Source: CALBPI01 sp942491885 (GTDB lineage Bacteria; Pseudomonadota; Gammaproteobacteria; Steroidobacterales; Woeseiaceae). From it: 64,000 bases of DNA. The stretch's first letter is position 1; the number at the start of each line of letters is the position of its first letter. Below, one piece after another: positions 1 through 8,585 of the stretch. The notes beneath the pieces are model-generated. The model saw nothing but the letters and a program-made list of their open reading frames with translations. It was not told the DNA's origin and did not search any database. The translations under genes and the position numbers were made by a program. The stretch is from positions 186,001-250,000 of the forward strand of contig CALOCQ010000002.1 of the NCBI GenBank assembly GCA_942491885.1, written 5' to 3'.

Positions 1-162
1 CAGGGTGTAGTATGCCGCGCTGCAGCGCCGAGTGAAAGCGTGCGGCTGGCGTATCCGGCGTTGGCGCTGGATAATCCGCTCTATCTGCAATTCCGGACAC
101 ACCCAACGAATGAAGATCAAGACGCCCAGAAAATCCCGTTTCAATGCGCGCATCAGCAATGA
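1..162 (+). CDS. Possible C-terminal end of an unidentified upstream protein (partial)
   Basis: An open frame runs in from the left edge of the window and ends at TGA 160-162. The middle part (about positions 40-95) has a coding-like bias with mostly G or C at the third base and reads VRLAYPALALDNPLYLQF; the last 20 codons lose that bias. It would overlap the nadC start by 53 bases, which is unusual, so either this frame is not coding to its end or nadC starts further in. I do not recognise the protein. Treat as tentative. Confidence 0.27.
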   Translation, partial: QGVVCRAAAPSESVRLAYPALALDNPLYLQFRTHPTNEDQDAQKIPFQCAHQQ

Positions 163-1003
163 CAAGCTGGCCGCAGACCGCACGCGGGCCGTTACTCAGG
201 CACTGGCGGAGGACGTGGGCTCGGGCGATGTGACCGCGGCGTTGGTGAGTGCGGCACAAATGGCGCAGGCAAGCGTTGTCATGCGCGAAGAGGCCGTGCT
301 GTGCGGGTGCGACTGGTTCGACCTGGTATTCGCGCAGCTCGACGACGAAATCGAAATCGAGTGGCTTGCCGGGGACGGCGATGTAGTGCCTGCCGGCCAG
401 ACGGTGTGCAATCTCAGCGGGCCGGCACGCGCGATCCTCACCGGCGAGCGCACCGCGCTCAATTTTCTGCAAACGCTGTCGGGAACCGCCACCATCGCGC
501 GCCGTTATGTCGCGATTGTCGAGGGCACCGACTGTCGCATCCTCGACACACGCAAGACAATCCCGGGGCTGCGCCTTGCGCAAAAATATGCCGCCAGGAC
601 CGGCGGCGCTGTGAATCACCGCATCGGCCTGTTCGACGCAATCCTGATCAAGGAAAACCACATCGCGTCCGCCGGCTCCACCGCCGATGCCGTGCGCAAT
701 GCGCGTGCCGCCAACCCGGCGTTGCCCGTCGAAATCGAAGTTGAGTCCGTCGCGCAAATGCGCGAAGCGCTGGAGACCGGCGTCGAGCGGCTATTGCTCG
801 ATAATTTCAGTCTCAGCGCGCTCGCCGAAGCGGTCGGGATCAACAGCGCGTCGCCGGACGCGGCCGAGCTCGAAGCCTCCGGCGGCGTCAACATTGATAC
901 GTTGCGTGCGATTGCCGAGACCGGCGTGGACTTTGTGTCGGTGGGGGCGCTGACCAAGCACGTCAATGCGGTCGACTTCTCGATGCGCTTCGCCTTCGCG
1001 TAG
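110..1003 (+). CDS. nadC: Nicotinate-nucleotide pyrophosphorylase (carboxylating), NadC
   Basis: Quinolinate phosphoribosyltransferase: converts quinolinate and PRPP to nicotinate mononucleotide, CO2 and PPi in de novo NAD synthesis, in the cytosol. Family blocks in order are GERTALNFLQTLSG, DTRKTIPGLR, GGAVNHRIGLFDAILIKENH, EIEVES, LLLDNF, SGGVN and the C-terminal ETGVDFVSVGALTKHV; these carry the Arg, His and Lys residues that bind quinolinate and PRPP. The ATG at 110 gives 297 residues and places about 27 residues ahead of the AVTQAL block, matching the E. coli enzyme. The frame stays open upstream to 32, but that extension is Arg/Trp rich and unlike the family. The gene converges on the GGDEF/EAL gene, with 12 bases between them. 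Confidence 0.96.
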   Translation: MKIKTPRKSRFNARISNDKLAADRTRAVTQALAEDVGSGDVTAALVSAAQMAQASVVMREEAVLCGCDWFDLVFAQLDDEIEIEWLAGDGDVVPAGQTVCNLSGPARAILTGERTALNFLQTLSGTATIARRYVAIVEGTDCRILDTRKTIPGLRLAQKYAARTGGAVNHRIGLFDAILIKENHIASAGSTADAVRNARAANPALPVEIEVESVAQMREALETGVERLLLDNFSLSALAEAVGINSASPDAAELEASGGVNIDTLRAIAETGVDFVSVGALTKHVNAVDFSMRFAFA

Positions 1004-1015
1004 GCCGCTGCCCGC

Positions 1016-3691
1016 TCAGGCGATCGCCTGCATCACCTTTTGCGGCTCGGACACGCCATAGCCTTGCGCGTAGTCGATACCCATTTCGCGCAGCATGTTA
1101 ATGATTTCGGGGTTCTCGGCAAACTCTGCAATGGTCTGCTTGCCGGTCAGGTGGCCGATCTCGTTGATTGATCGCACCATCTCGCGGTCGATCGGGTCAT
1201 GCAGTATTTCTTTGACGAAGCTGCCGTCGATTTTCAGGAAATCGACCGGGAAATGCTTGAGGTATCCGAACGAGGACAGCCCGGTGCCAAAGTCGTCGAG
1301 TGCAAACTTGCAGCCCAGCTCTTTCAGCGCATTGATAAACCGGTTGGCCTGCGAGTAACTCGCGATCGCGGCGGTCTCGGTAATCTCAAAGCAGATTTTG
1401 TCCGGTGCAATACCGCTGGTCTGGAACTGCTCGATCACAAACGGCAGGAACTTCTCGTCACCAAGGCTCTGGCCGGAGAGGTTGATCGAACACATCGACA
1501 ATCTTGCGCGCTCGTCGGCCTCGGACACCAGCCAGCGCAACGCGTTACGAATGACCCAGCGGTCAATGTTGGGCGTGATGCCGTAGCGTTCGGCCGCCGA
1601 AATAAACAGCTCCGGCGAGACCAGCGCGCCGTTCTCATCGCGCATGCGCAGCAGTAATTCGTAATGCGCGCCGGTGTCGGCCTTCTGCAAAGGCAGGATG
1701 GTCTGGCGGAACAACTCGAAGCGATTTTCTTCCAGCGCCGTGTTGATGCGCGCCGCCCACTGCATTTCACGGCGCCGACGCATCATGTCGATGTCGTTCT
1801 CGTGATAGGAATGCACGCGGTTGCGGCCCGCATCCTTGGCAGCCGCGCAAGCGCTGTCCGCCGCCGACAGAATACCGGCAACGTCGTCCGCCTCACCCGT
1901 CGTCAACGGCACCACACCCACGCTGACCGTCAGCCGGAAATTGCGCTCGTCCCAGACGAACTTAAATTCGCCAATGGCCTCGCGCAGCATGTCTGCGGTG
2001 GCCATCGCTTCCTCAATCGTGCAGCTCTCGAGCAACACACCGAACTCATCACCACCCAGGCGCGCCAGCGTGTCGCGCCAGCGAATCTTCGACTTCAGCA
2101 GCTTGCCGAGCGCTTCGAGTAACTTATCGCCGGCGCTATGACCGCAAGTGTCATTGATGATCTTGAACTGGTCGAGATCGAGATAACACACCACGTGCGA
2201 GGTCTCGCGCGCCTCACTGCTCTTCATCGCACGCTCAACGCGTTTCTCAAACTCGCGACGGTTGACCAACCCGGTCAACACGTCGTGACTGGCGTGATAG
2301 CTCAGGCGGCGGTTCAGCTCGCGCGCCTCGCTGACGTCATGGAATACCAGCACACCGCCGGTGATGACCGAATTGCCATCGCGAATCGGCGATGCGGTGC
2401 TTTCTATGTAGAGCTCATTGCCGTCGCGCCGAATCAATAACGTTGGCCGGTTCGACTTCACCGCGCGATTGCGCCGCACGGCGACCGCCAGCGGGTTCTC
2501 CAAAGGCTCACAGGTCTCTTCGTGGAAGGCACGGAAAATTTCATCCAGCGGCCGGCCGGTTGCGTCGTCAACTTTCCAGCCGGTCAACTCCTCGGCAACC
2601 GGATTCACATACTCGACGATATTGCTCTCGTCGGTCGTGATGACGCCGTCGCCAATCGACTGCAAGGTAATCTGTGCGCTTTCCTTCTCGCGGAACAGCG
2701 CCTCTTCGTAGAGCTTGCGCTCATTAATGTCGACCTCGACGCCGAGCAACCGTTGCAGACGACCACGCGCGTCCATGATGCCCTTGGCCTTGCTCGACAC
2801 CCAGTGCCAATCGCCATTGCAGTGGCGCATGCGATGGTTACTGATGAAAAACTCGTTCTTACCTTCGAGATGGTCGCGCATTTTGGCCTGCACAGCCGCC
2901 ATATCTTCCGGGTGCACCAGCCGATACCAGTCCGGTGCAATGTCATCGTCATTGATGTCATAGCCGAGCATTTCTTTCCAGCGGCGTGAGAACCTGACCT
3001 TCTTGGTCTCGCCATCGAAATCCCACACGCCATCGTTCGCCGTCGACAGCAACAAACCGTCGCGCTCGTGCAAATCAATCAGCTGACGATGCATCGTCGC
3101 GCGCGACAAGCCCGCACCCAGGTTTGCCGCCAGCAACTTGAGCAGCAAATTCAGATCGGTCGGCCAATGCTCACACGCCGCCTCGTTAATCAGTCCGAGG
3201 ATTGCGCATGGCGTCGTCGATGCGGCGCCGGCCGGCGTCGATTCGGCACAGATGCCAACAAGCAGGCAAGAGCCGACGTGAATATCGGCCAGTTCGCGAG
3301 CCGCGGTGCGCATGTCGCCGCGGTAGGTCGACATGTCAGAAAACTCAACGACACGCAGGTCGCCGAGGCGCGCGCTCAACACAGGCCAGTCCTGCAGGCT
3401 TTTGCCCTGCAAAACCTGCGGCCGGCAACGCGTGAAAGCCGAGGTCGCTGCGACGACGTCTTCGATCACCTCGTCATTAATGATTGCTATGAATGCGGCA
3501 TCGGCCGCGGTCGCCTCCTGCAGCATCTGCACGGGCAACGCGAGGGAGTTGGTCAGGTCGGTATGATCGGGACCGAGAAAGCTGACGGCAATCTGCGTAT
3601 ACAGCGCATCAACCGCCGGCGATTGCATGCCGGTGCCGCGCGATGCCAGCGCCGGCGTAATACTGCTCGGGGAGTCGTCTCTTTCCGCCAT
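1016..3691 (-). CDS. GAF-PAS-PAS-GGDEF-EAL cyclic-di-GMP signalling protein
   Basis: Predicted 891-residue cytosolic sensor that makes and/or degrades cyclic di-GMP. Domain order: a GAF-like N terminus (about 35-205); PAS/PAC at about 210-330 (starting DGVWDFD); a second PAS at about 335-455 (GDGVITTDE, LTGW); GGDEF with DVLTGL and an intact GGDEF at 546-550; then EAL. The EAL signature is ELLLR (Glu678). The other catalytic residues are also present: NLS, FEITET, DDFGTG, LKIDG, AEFAE and QGY. There are no transmembrane segments or signal peptide, so the input should be cytosolic. Both catalytic domains look active, so net direction cannot be read from sequence. It is a single gene, convergent with nadC. 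Confidence 0.93.
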   Translation of the reverse strand: MAERDDSPSSITPALASRGTGMQSPAVDALYTQIAVSFLGPDHTDLTNSLALPVQMLQEATAADAAFIAIINDEVIEDVVAATSAFTRCRPQVLQGKSLQDWPVLSARLGDLRVVEFSDMSTYRGDMRTAARELADIHVGSCLLVGICAESTPAGAASTTPCAILGLINEAACEHWPTDLNLLLKLLAANLGAGLSRATMHRQLIDLHERDGLLLSTANDGVWDFDGETKKVRFSRRWKEMLGYDINDDDIAPDWYRLVHPEDMAAVQAKMRDHLEGKNEFFISNHRMRHCNGDWHWVSSKAKGIMDARGRLQRLLGVEVDINERKLYEEALFREKESAQITLQSIGDGVITTDESNIVEYVNPVAEELTGWKVDDATGRPLDEIFRAFHEETCEPLENPLAVAVRRNRAVKSNRPTLLIRRDGNELYIESTASPIRDGNSVITGGVLVFHDVSEARELNRRLSYHASHDVLTGLVNRREFEKRVERAMKSSEARETSHVVCYLDLDQFKIINDTCGHSAGDKLLEALGKLLKSKIRWRDTLARLGGDEFGVLLESCTIEEAMATADMLREAIGEFKFVWDERNFRLTVSVGVVPLTTGEADDVAGILSAADSACAAAKDAGRNRVHSYHENDIDMMRRRREMQWAARINTALEENRFELFRQTILPLQKADTGAHYELLLRMRDENGALVSPELFISAAERYGITPNIDRWVIRNALRWLVSEADERARLSMCSINLSGQSLGDEKFLPFVIEQFQTSGIAPDKICFEITETAAIASYSQANRFINALKELGCKFALDDFGTGLSSFGYLKHFPVDFLKIDGSFVKEILHDPIDREMVRSINEIGHLTGKQTIAEFAENPEIINMLREMGIDYAQGYGVSEPQKVMQAIA

Positions 3692-3970
3692 CGACTAAAC
3701 GGCGCCCGCTCTAAACATTCGTAACCTGCTTCGACATTGTCGGTCCCCATCTCCCCGGCCAGATCGGTGTGCGCGGCCGGCGCGAAGCCGGCGTGGCACT
3801 GGTGTCTGGCTATAGCGCAAGCACCATTAGCAAATATTCTCGCATGGTTTGTTAGGAATACAAGCTAAGCGACTGAAAATCATGGCGGCATCATGCGTGC
3901 AAGCGCCAAAACAGCCGATCGTGCGGCGAATACAGGCCAACAACCGATAGTTTTGCGCGTTAGATTTAAC

Positions 3971-5422
3971 CTAATCCGGCTCGACATCCGGCTCGACGGC
4001 GAAGGCTTTGAGCACTTCACGCGTCAGATCCCAGCGATTGAAACCCTGTTGCGCATAGTCCAGACCACGCCGCACGATGACCAGATCATGCGTTGGCACG
4101 ATCACCACATACTGGCCGCGATTGCCGGCCGTGGCATAGGCCGATGCCGGCACATCATCGCGGTCGTCCGGCACCAGCCAGAACTGCCCGCCATAGAAAC
4201 CGTGCAATCGCTCGTTTTGTGTTGACGGTGCCGGTGTGCGAACAAAGTTGATCCACTCGCTCGACAATAATCGCTCGCCCTGCCAGACGCCGTCCTGCAG
4301 ATATAACAAACCGAATCGTGCCAGGTCACGCGCATTGGTGTAGACCTGACTGCTGAAAATAAAATCACCGAAGCGGTCGGTGCTGACCAGCGTGTTGCGC
4401 ATACCGATGCGCTCGAACAATGCGGTGTGCGGAAACGCGGTGTAGGTCACCGCGTCACCGAGCGCCAGTTTCATCGCATAAACGGCCAGCAAGGTGTCGT
4501 AGTTTTCGTAATCCCAATGCGCACCGGGGTCGCGGATCAAGCCGCGTCGACGCGCGCCGTCGATCGAGCTTGCGCCGGCCCAGTAGGCAAGACCGGAGCC
4601 GGTCGCATACTCCATGCCGAAGCTGTCCACCGGATACAAACCACTCGACATGTTCAGCACATTGCGCAGCGTGATTTTCCCGCGCGGGTCGGTGCCTGCA
4701 TCCGCGACCGCCGGCAACCAGTCAATATCGAGCGGTTCATCGAGCGCCATCACGCCATCGTCAACCAACATGCCGATCAATGTCGCCGCGATGCTCTTTG
4801 CGGTCGACCAGGTGCGCGTACGCGTGCCCACGTCAAAACCTTTCGCGTAGCGCTCGTGGATGATCTGCCCCTGATGCACAACGATCAGACTGATGGTGTC
4901 CTGCTCTGCTGTATCACGCTCGAACGCCCAGTCGGACGCCGCCTGCAACGCATCGCTATCGACACCCGCCGTTAGCGGCTGCTTCGGCGTGCGGTCACCC
5001 ATCGGCCACGCCAGCCGCGACACATCGCCTTCCCATTTGGGCGTTTCAATCTGTGGCAGTGAGTCAATATCCCCAAGCCCCTGGTCAGGGGCCATCACGA
5101 CACAACCTAGCCCTTCACGAAATACGCTGCGCACAGCGGTTCCCGACTGCAGGCCACCGACGGACACCATGCGCAGGTCGCGATCAATCTCGTACTCGCC
5201 GCGGCGCGCAGTGCCGACCGGCGTTTTCAGGTACGCGAGTTCCTGTGCGAACACCTGCTTCACCGAACGGTTGGAAGTAAATAGCCCGTTGCACATCAAC
5301 AGCGACTGCACCCCGTTTCGAATCAATGTGCGATTCGCATCGAAGTAGTCATAGTTTTCCTGCTGCTGTGCCGCGAGTGGCTGGCCTGCCAGCAGCAACG
5401 CGACTCCTAGTACGACTCTCAT
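3971..5422 (-). CDS. Secreted serine hydrolase, beta-lactamase/penicillin-binding fold
   Basis: 483-residue protein with a short signal peptide ending in LAAQQ, so probably periplasmic. The C-terminal two thirds is a class C beta-lactamase-type domain: SxxK motif STAKS (Ser206, Lys209), then YEN as the tyrosine motif. The usual KTG is replaced by a GNRGQ turn, typical of esterase/amidase members rather than true beta-lactamases. The first 130 residues form an extra N-terminal region (CNGLFTSNR, GTARRGEYEID). Family members hydrolyse D-amino-acid peptides, esters or 6-aminohexanoate dimers; the substrate here cannot be assigned. It lies just downstream of selO on the same strand, 68 bases away. 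Confidence 0.85.
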   Translation of the reverse strand: MRVVLGVALLLAGQPLAAQQQENYDYFDANRTLIRNGVQSLLMCNGLFTSNRSVKQVFAQELAYLKTPVGTARRGEYEIDRDLRMVSVGGLQSGTAVRSVFREGLGCVVMAPDQGLGDIDSLPQIETPKWEGDVSRLAWPMGDRTPKQPLTAGVDSDALQAASDWAFERDTAEQDTISLIVVHQGQIIHERYAKGFDVGTRTRTWSTAKSIAATLIGMLVDDGVMALDEPLDIDWLPAVADAGTDPRGKITLRNVLNMSSGLYPVDSFGMEYATGSGLAYWAGASSIDGARRRGLIRDPGAHWDYENYDTLLAVYAMKLALGDAVTYTAFPHTALFERIGMRNTLVSTDRFGDFIFSSQVYTNARDLARFGLLYLQDGVWQGERLLSSEWINFVRTPAPSTQNERLHGFYGGQFWLVPDDRDDVPASAYATAGNRGQYVVIVPTHDLVIVRRGLDYAQQGFNRWDLTREVLKAFAVEPDVEPD

Positions 5423-5490
5423 GTTCTACTCCAACTCATTTGCATAGGGGCTGTACGCGCTGCGGCAAACCTCTAATCGGTTGCGCCTTA

Positions 5491-7032
5491 TCACGTACCG
5501 CAAAATGTTTGCGTCACACGTTCGTCCGGCGCGGGTGCCTCAGCAAGCGCCGCATGCGCCGGCCATTCGCGATACGGATCCGACAATACGCATTGCAACG
5601 CCTCGAATGTGCTGATGTCATCGGCCACGGCATCGCTGATCGCGCGCTCAACCTGATGATTTCGCGCAATGAACAACGGATTCACTGCGTTCATGCGCGC
5701 GGCAATAGCTTGCGGCGTGCAACCGTCGCGTGATGCCCGCTCACGCCAGCGCTGCTCGAACGCACCGAAAACCGCCTCGCCTCCACTGTCGGCGCGCTTG
5801 GCCAGTTGGCGAAAACTCAACGTGTAGTCGAGTCCACCATTTTCGAGGTGTTGCAGCCACGCCTCGACCAGCGCCGCGTCATTCGAGTCCGAATCGACCA
5901 ACCCCAGTTTCGCGCGCATGTGCGTCAGGTAGTTTTGCTCATAGGTGTCGGCAAAACGCTCGAGCGCAGCCTCGAAACCCGCGCGATCGTCGTCAACGAG
6001 CATCAGGCACTCGGCCAGCCTCGCGAGATTCCACTGCGCGATCCAGGGCTGCTGCTCATAAGCGTAGCGCCCGCCTCTGTCGATCGAACTGAACACCTTG
6101 TCGCGACGAAACTCATCCATGAAAGCACACGGGCCGTAGTCAATCGTTTCGCCGGAGATCGCGCAATTATCGGTGTTCATCACACCGTGTATGAAACCCA
6201 GCGCCATCCAGTGCGCCACCAGCTCGGCCTGCGCCGTACATACTGCTTCGAACAACGCGAGCACTGGTGTTCGCGTTACAGCGTGCTTGTCGTCGCTGGC
6301 GACATCAGCGTTGACGGCGTTAGCGGCGTTAGCGTCGTTAGCGTCGTTAGCGTCGTTAGCGTCGTTAGCAGCATTGGTATCGCCAGCGCCAGCATCAGGA
6401 TAGTGACGCTCGATTGCGTATTGCGCCAACCGGCGAACCGCCTCGACGTCACCGCGCGCGGCGAAATACTGAAACGTCCCGACGCGAATGTGGCTGGCGG
6501 CGACACGCGTCAGCACACCTCCGGGTTGCAGCGTTTCGCGCAACACGGGCTCGCCGGTTGCGACGGCCGCCAGCGCGCGTGTGCTCGGCACGCCGAGTCG
6601 ATGCATCGCTTCGCTGACGACGTATTCACGAATCACCGGGCCTAGCCACGATTTGCCATCGCCACCGCGTGAAAACGGTGTGCGCCCGGAACCCTTCAGC
6701 TGGATGTCGTAGCGTTTGCCATCCGCGCCGAGCACATCGCCAAGCAACAACGCACGACCATCACCGAGCTGCGGCACAAAGTGACCGAATTGATGACCGG
6801 CATAGGCAAGCGCGATCGGCTGCGCGCCCGGCAACAATGCATTGCCGCCAAACAGGCTCGCCAGCGACGCCTCGCCATTGCTCTTGACGTCTGCAATGCC
6901 GAGAAAATCAGCCAACGCCTGATTCCACGCAAGCAGACGCGGCGCCGGCACCGTTGCCGGTTGTGACGCCTCGTAGAATGACGCCGGCAGTGTGGCGTAG
7001 TGATTACTGATTGCGGCCAAGCTTGTCTCCAT
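5491..7032 (-). CDS. selO: SelO-family protein adenylyltransferase (YdiU/SelO)
   Basis: Pseudokinase-fold enzyme known to transfer AMP from ATP to Ser, Thr or Tyr of target proteins and linked to redox stress. Family blocks: AYAGHQFGHF, QLGDGRA, LKGSGRTPFSR, GDGKS, REYVVSEAMHRLGVPSTRAL, GVMNTDNCAISGETIDYGPC (the metal/ATP-binding Asn and Asp) and a C-terminal FCGT. The terminal CGT corresponds to the site of the selenocysteine in eukaryotic SelO, here a plain Cys. At 513 residues it is longer than E. coli SelO (478), mostly because of a low-complexity insert at about 215-250 containing Asn-Asp-Ala repeats. Divergent from the AmpG-like gene. Confidence 0.95.
   Translation of the reverse strand: METSLAAISNHYATLPASFYEASQPATVPAPRLLAWNQALADFLGIADVKSNGEASLASLFGGNALLPGAQPIALAYAGHQFGHFVPQLGDGRALLLGDVLGADGKRYDIQLKGSGRTPFSRGGDGKSWLGPVIREYVVSEAMHRLGVPSTRALAAVATGEPVLRETLQPGGVLTRVAASHIRVGTFQYFAARGDVEAVRRLAQYAIERHYPDAGAGDTNAANDANDANDANDANAANAVNADVASDDKHAVTRTPVLALFEAVCTAQAELVAHWMALGFIHGVMNTDNCAISGETIDYGPCAFMDEFRRDKVFSSIDRGGRYAYEQQPWIAQWNLARLAECLMLVDDDRAGFEAALERFADTYEQNYLTHMRAKLGLVDSDSNDAALVEAWLQHLENGGLDYTLSFRQLAKRADSGGEAVFGAFEQRWRERASRDGCTPQAIAARMNAVNPLFIARNHQVERAISDAVADDISTFEALQCVLSDPYREWPAHAALAEAPAPDERVTQTFCGT
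6319..6372 (-). repeat. 9-bp minisatellite inside selO encoding Asn-Asp-Ala
   Basis: Six head-to-tail copies of a 9-base unit, GTTAGCGTC on the plus strand; the two end copies differ at one or two positions and the four central ones are identical. On the coding strand each unit gives Asn-Asp-Ala or Asn-Ala-Ala (residues 221-238 of SelO). The unit is a multiple of three, so gain or loss of copies leaves the frame intact. The flanks (NAANAVNADV) look like decayed further copies. Confidence 0.95.
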
Positions 7033-7065
7033 TACTGCTAACGGCGTGGCTGTTCATTTTAGCGC

Positions 7066-8475
7066 GTGTGGGCCACAGTATGTCTGTTAGTCTCAATTGC
7101 ATCGACATGCCCACCGGCGTGTCGATGCCATCGTTACATTTGCGGGCGTAGAACAATAACAACAATCACCAAGCCGAATCTTCTGGACACCACCCGCGGG
7201 CGCTTCGTCGCATTCGGGCTGCTGTATATCTCCGAGGGGATCCCCTACGGGTTCTCTTCCACGGCACTGGTCGCCTTCATGCGCCAGCAAGGCCTGTCGC
7301 TGACACAGATCGGCGCATTCGTCGCCGCCATTTTCGTGCCCTGGGCATTCAAATGGGCCTGGGCGCCGATTGTTGATGTCGTCAAGCTGAACCGGTTTGG
7401 TGGGCGCAAGGCATGGATTCTTGCTTGCCTGACGATGATGATCATCACACTGGTGATGACCGCACTGATCGACTTCACCGCCGACTACCAATTGCTGCTG
7501 GCGATGGTTGTTCTTAACAATCTGTTTTGCGCCACACAGGACGTCGCCATCGACTCGCTGGCCGTCAGCACGCTCAGGCCTGATGAGCGCGGGCGCGGCA
7601 ACGGCTACATGTTCGGTGGCCAATACCTCGGCATCGCACTCGGCGGCGGTGGTGCTATTTTCGTCTTCGGCCAGCTCGGCTTTAACGCCGCAATGATTTT
7701 CATCAGCGGCCTGTTGTTCCTCAGCTGGCTGTTCGTTGTATTTTTCATCCGCGACCCGGATGCCGCGCTCGCCGAGCGACGGCCGCTGGCTGTGGTATTC
7801 GCAACGCTGCTCTCGACACTGCGTGCCTTTTTCTCCACGGCATTCGACAGCTTCTTTCGCGCCGGCCGTGCGCCCAGAGTCGGGCTGCTGGTCGCGGTGT
7901 TACCCACCGGCGCGATGGCGCTTGGCTACGCCATCCTCGGTACCTTGCAGGTCGACTACGGGCTGAACAATAACCAGATTGCCGAGCTCAGCATTTACAG
8001 CACAATAACCACCGCGCTGGGCTGCCTTGTCGGCGGGCTGGTCGGTGACCGGTTCGGCCTGCGACCTACTATGGCGCTGGGCTATGCACTCACCGCACTA
8101 CCCACCGTCTGGCTCGCTCTGCAGATCGCCACACTCGGCCTCGACGGGCTCTCGATCAACACGTTCTACAGCATGGTCGTCGCCTACAGCCTGTTTTTCG
8201 GCGTCGCCTTCAGTATGCAGGCAGCCGTGTTTATGGCCATCACCAACCCGGCCGTCGCGGCAACGCAATTCACGGCGTTCATGGCGATGGGCAATCTGGC
8301 CGCCAGTATCGCGAACTACTGGCAAGGAATAGTTGCCGATCGGTTCGGCTATTCGCTCGCGCTTTACATTGATGCGGCGCTGGTTGTTATTCCGCTGGCA
8401 TTGATTCCGTTGTTGCGCACACGCGAGGACACGGTGGACCTGCCCGCAGATGCGCTGGCCCCGGAAATCGATTAG
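7066..8475 (+). CDS. AmpG-like major facilitator permease
   Basis: Inner-membrane MFS protein with about 12-14 hydrophobic helices, most like the AmpG/PAT branch that imports muropeptides (GlcNAc-anhydroMurNAc-peptides) for cell-wall recycling. Visible family features: YISEGIPYGF in the first helix, WAWAPIVD, TQDVAIDSLAV after helix 4, and RGRGNGYMFGGQYLG. The start is unclear. The only standard in-frame start ahead of the conserved part is GTG 7066, giving 469 residues but a Cys/Arg-rich leader unlike a permease. A rarer start (for example near 7156) would leave a more usual gap to the divergent selO. Substrate assignment rests on family resemblance only. Confidence 0.85.
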   Translation: MWATVCLLVSIASTCPPACRCHRYICGRRTITTITKPNLLDTTRGRFVAFGLLYISEGIPYGFSSTALVAFMRQQGLSLTQIGAFVAAIFVPWAFKWAWAPIVDVVKLNRFGGRKAWILACLTMMIITLVMTALIDFTADYQLLLAMVVLNNLFCATQDVAIDSLAVSTLRPDERGRGNGYMFGGQYLGIALGGGGAIFVFGQLGFNAAMIFISGLLFLSWLFVVFFIRDPDAALAERRPLAVVFATLLSTLRAFFSTAFDSFFRAGRAPRVGLLVAVLPTGAMALGYAILGTLQVDYGLNNNQIAELSIYSTITTALGCLVGGLVGDRFGLRPTMALGYALTALPTVWLALQIATLGLDGLSINTFYSMVVAYSLFFGVAFSMQAAVFMAITNPAVAATQFTAFMAMGNLAASIANYWQGIVADRFGYSLALYIDAALVVIPLALIPLLRTREDTVDLPADALAPEID

Positions 8476-8585
8476 CTGCTTAGCTGGCCGCAGTGTGAGC
8501 AGTCACTGGTGTTGAATGCGGTAAACACGCATAGTAGTAGCCTGACGCACGACGCTAAGCTCGACGAAATGATCATTGCGGCATC

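Noticed and set aside
5491..5510. Selenocysteine at the C terminus of SelO
   Set aside because: The final residues are FCGT with a normal Cys codon, then a stop; no in-frame TGA precedes it.
6173..6645. Plus-strand ORFs across selO with Ser-Val-Val repeats
   Set aside because: They are antisense readings of the Asn-Asp-Ala minisatellite within a well-conserved gene.
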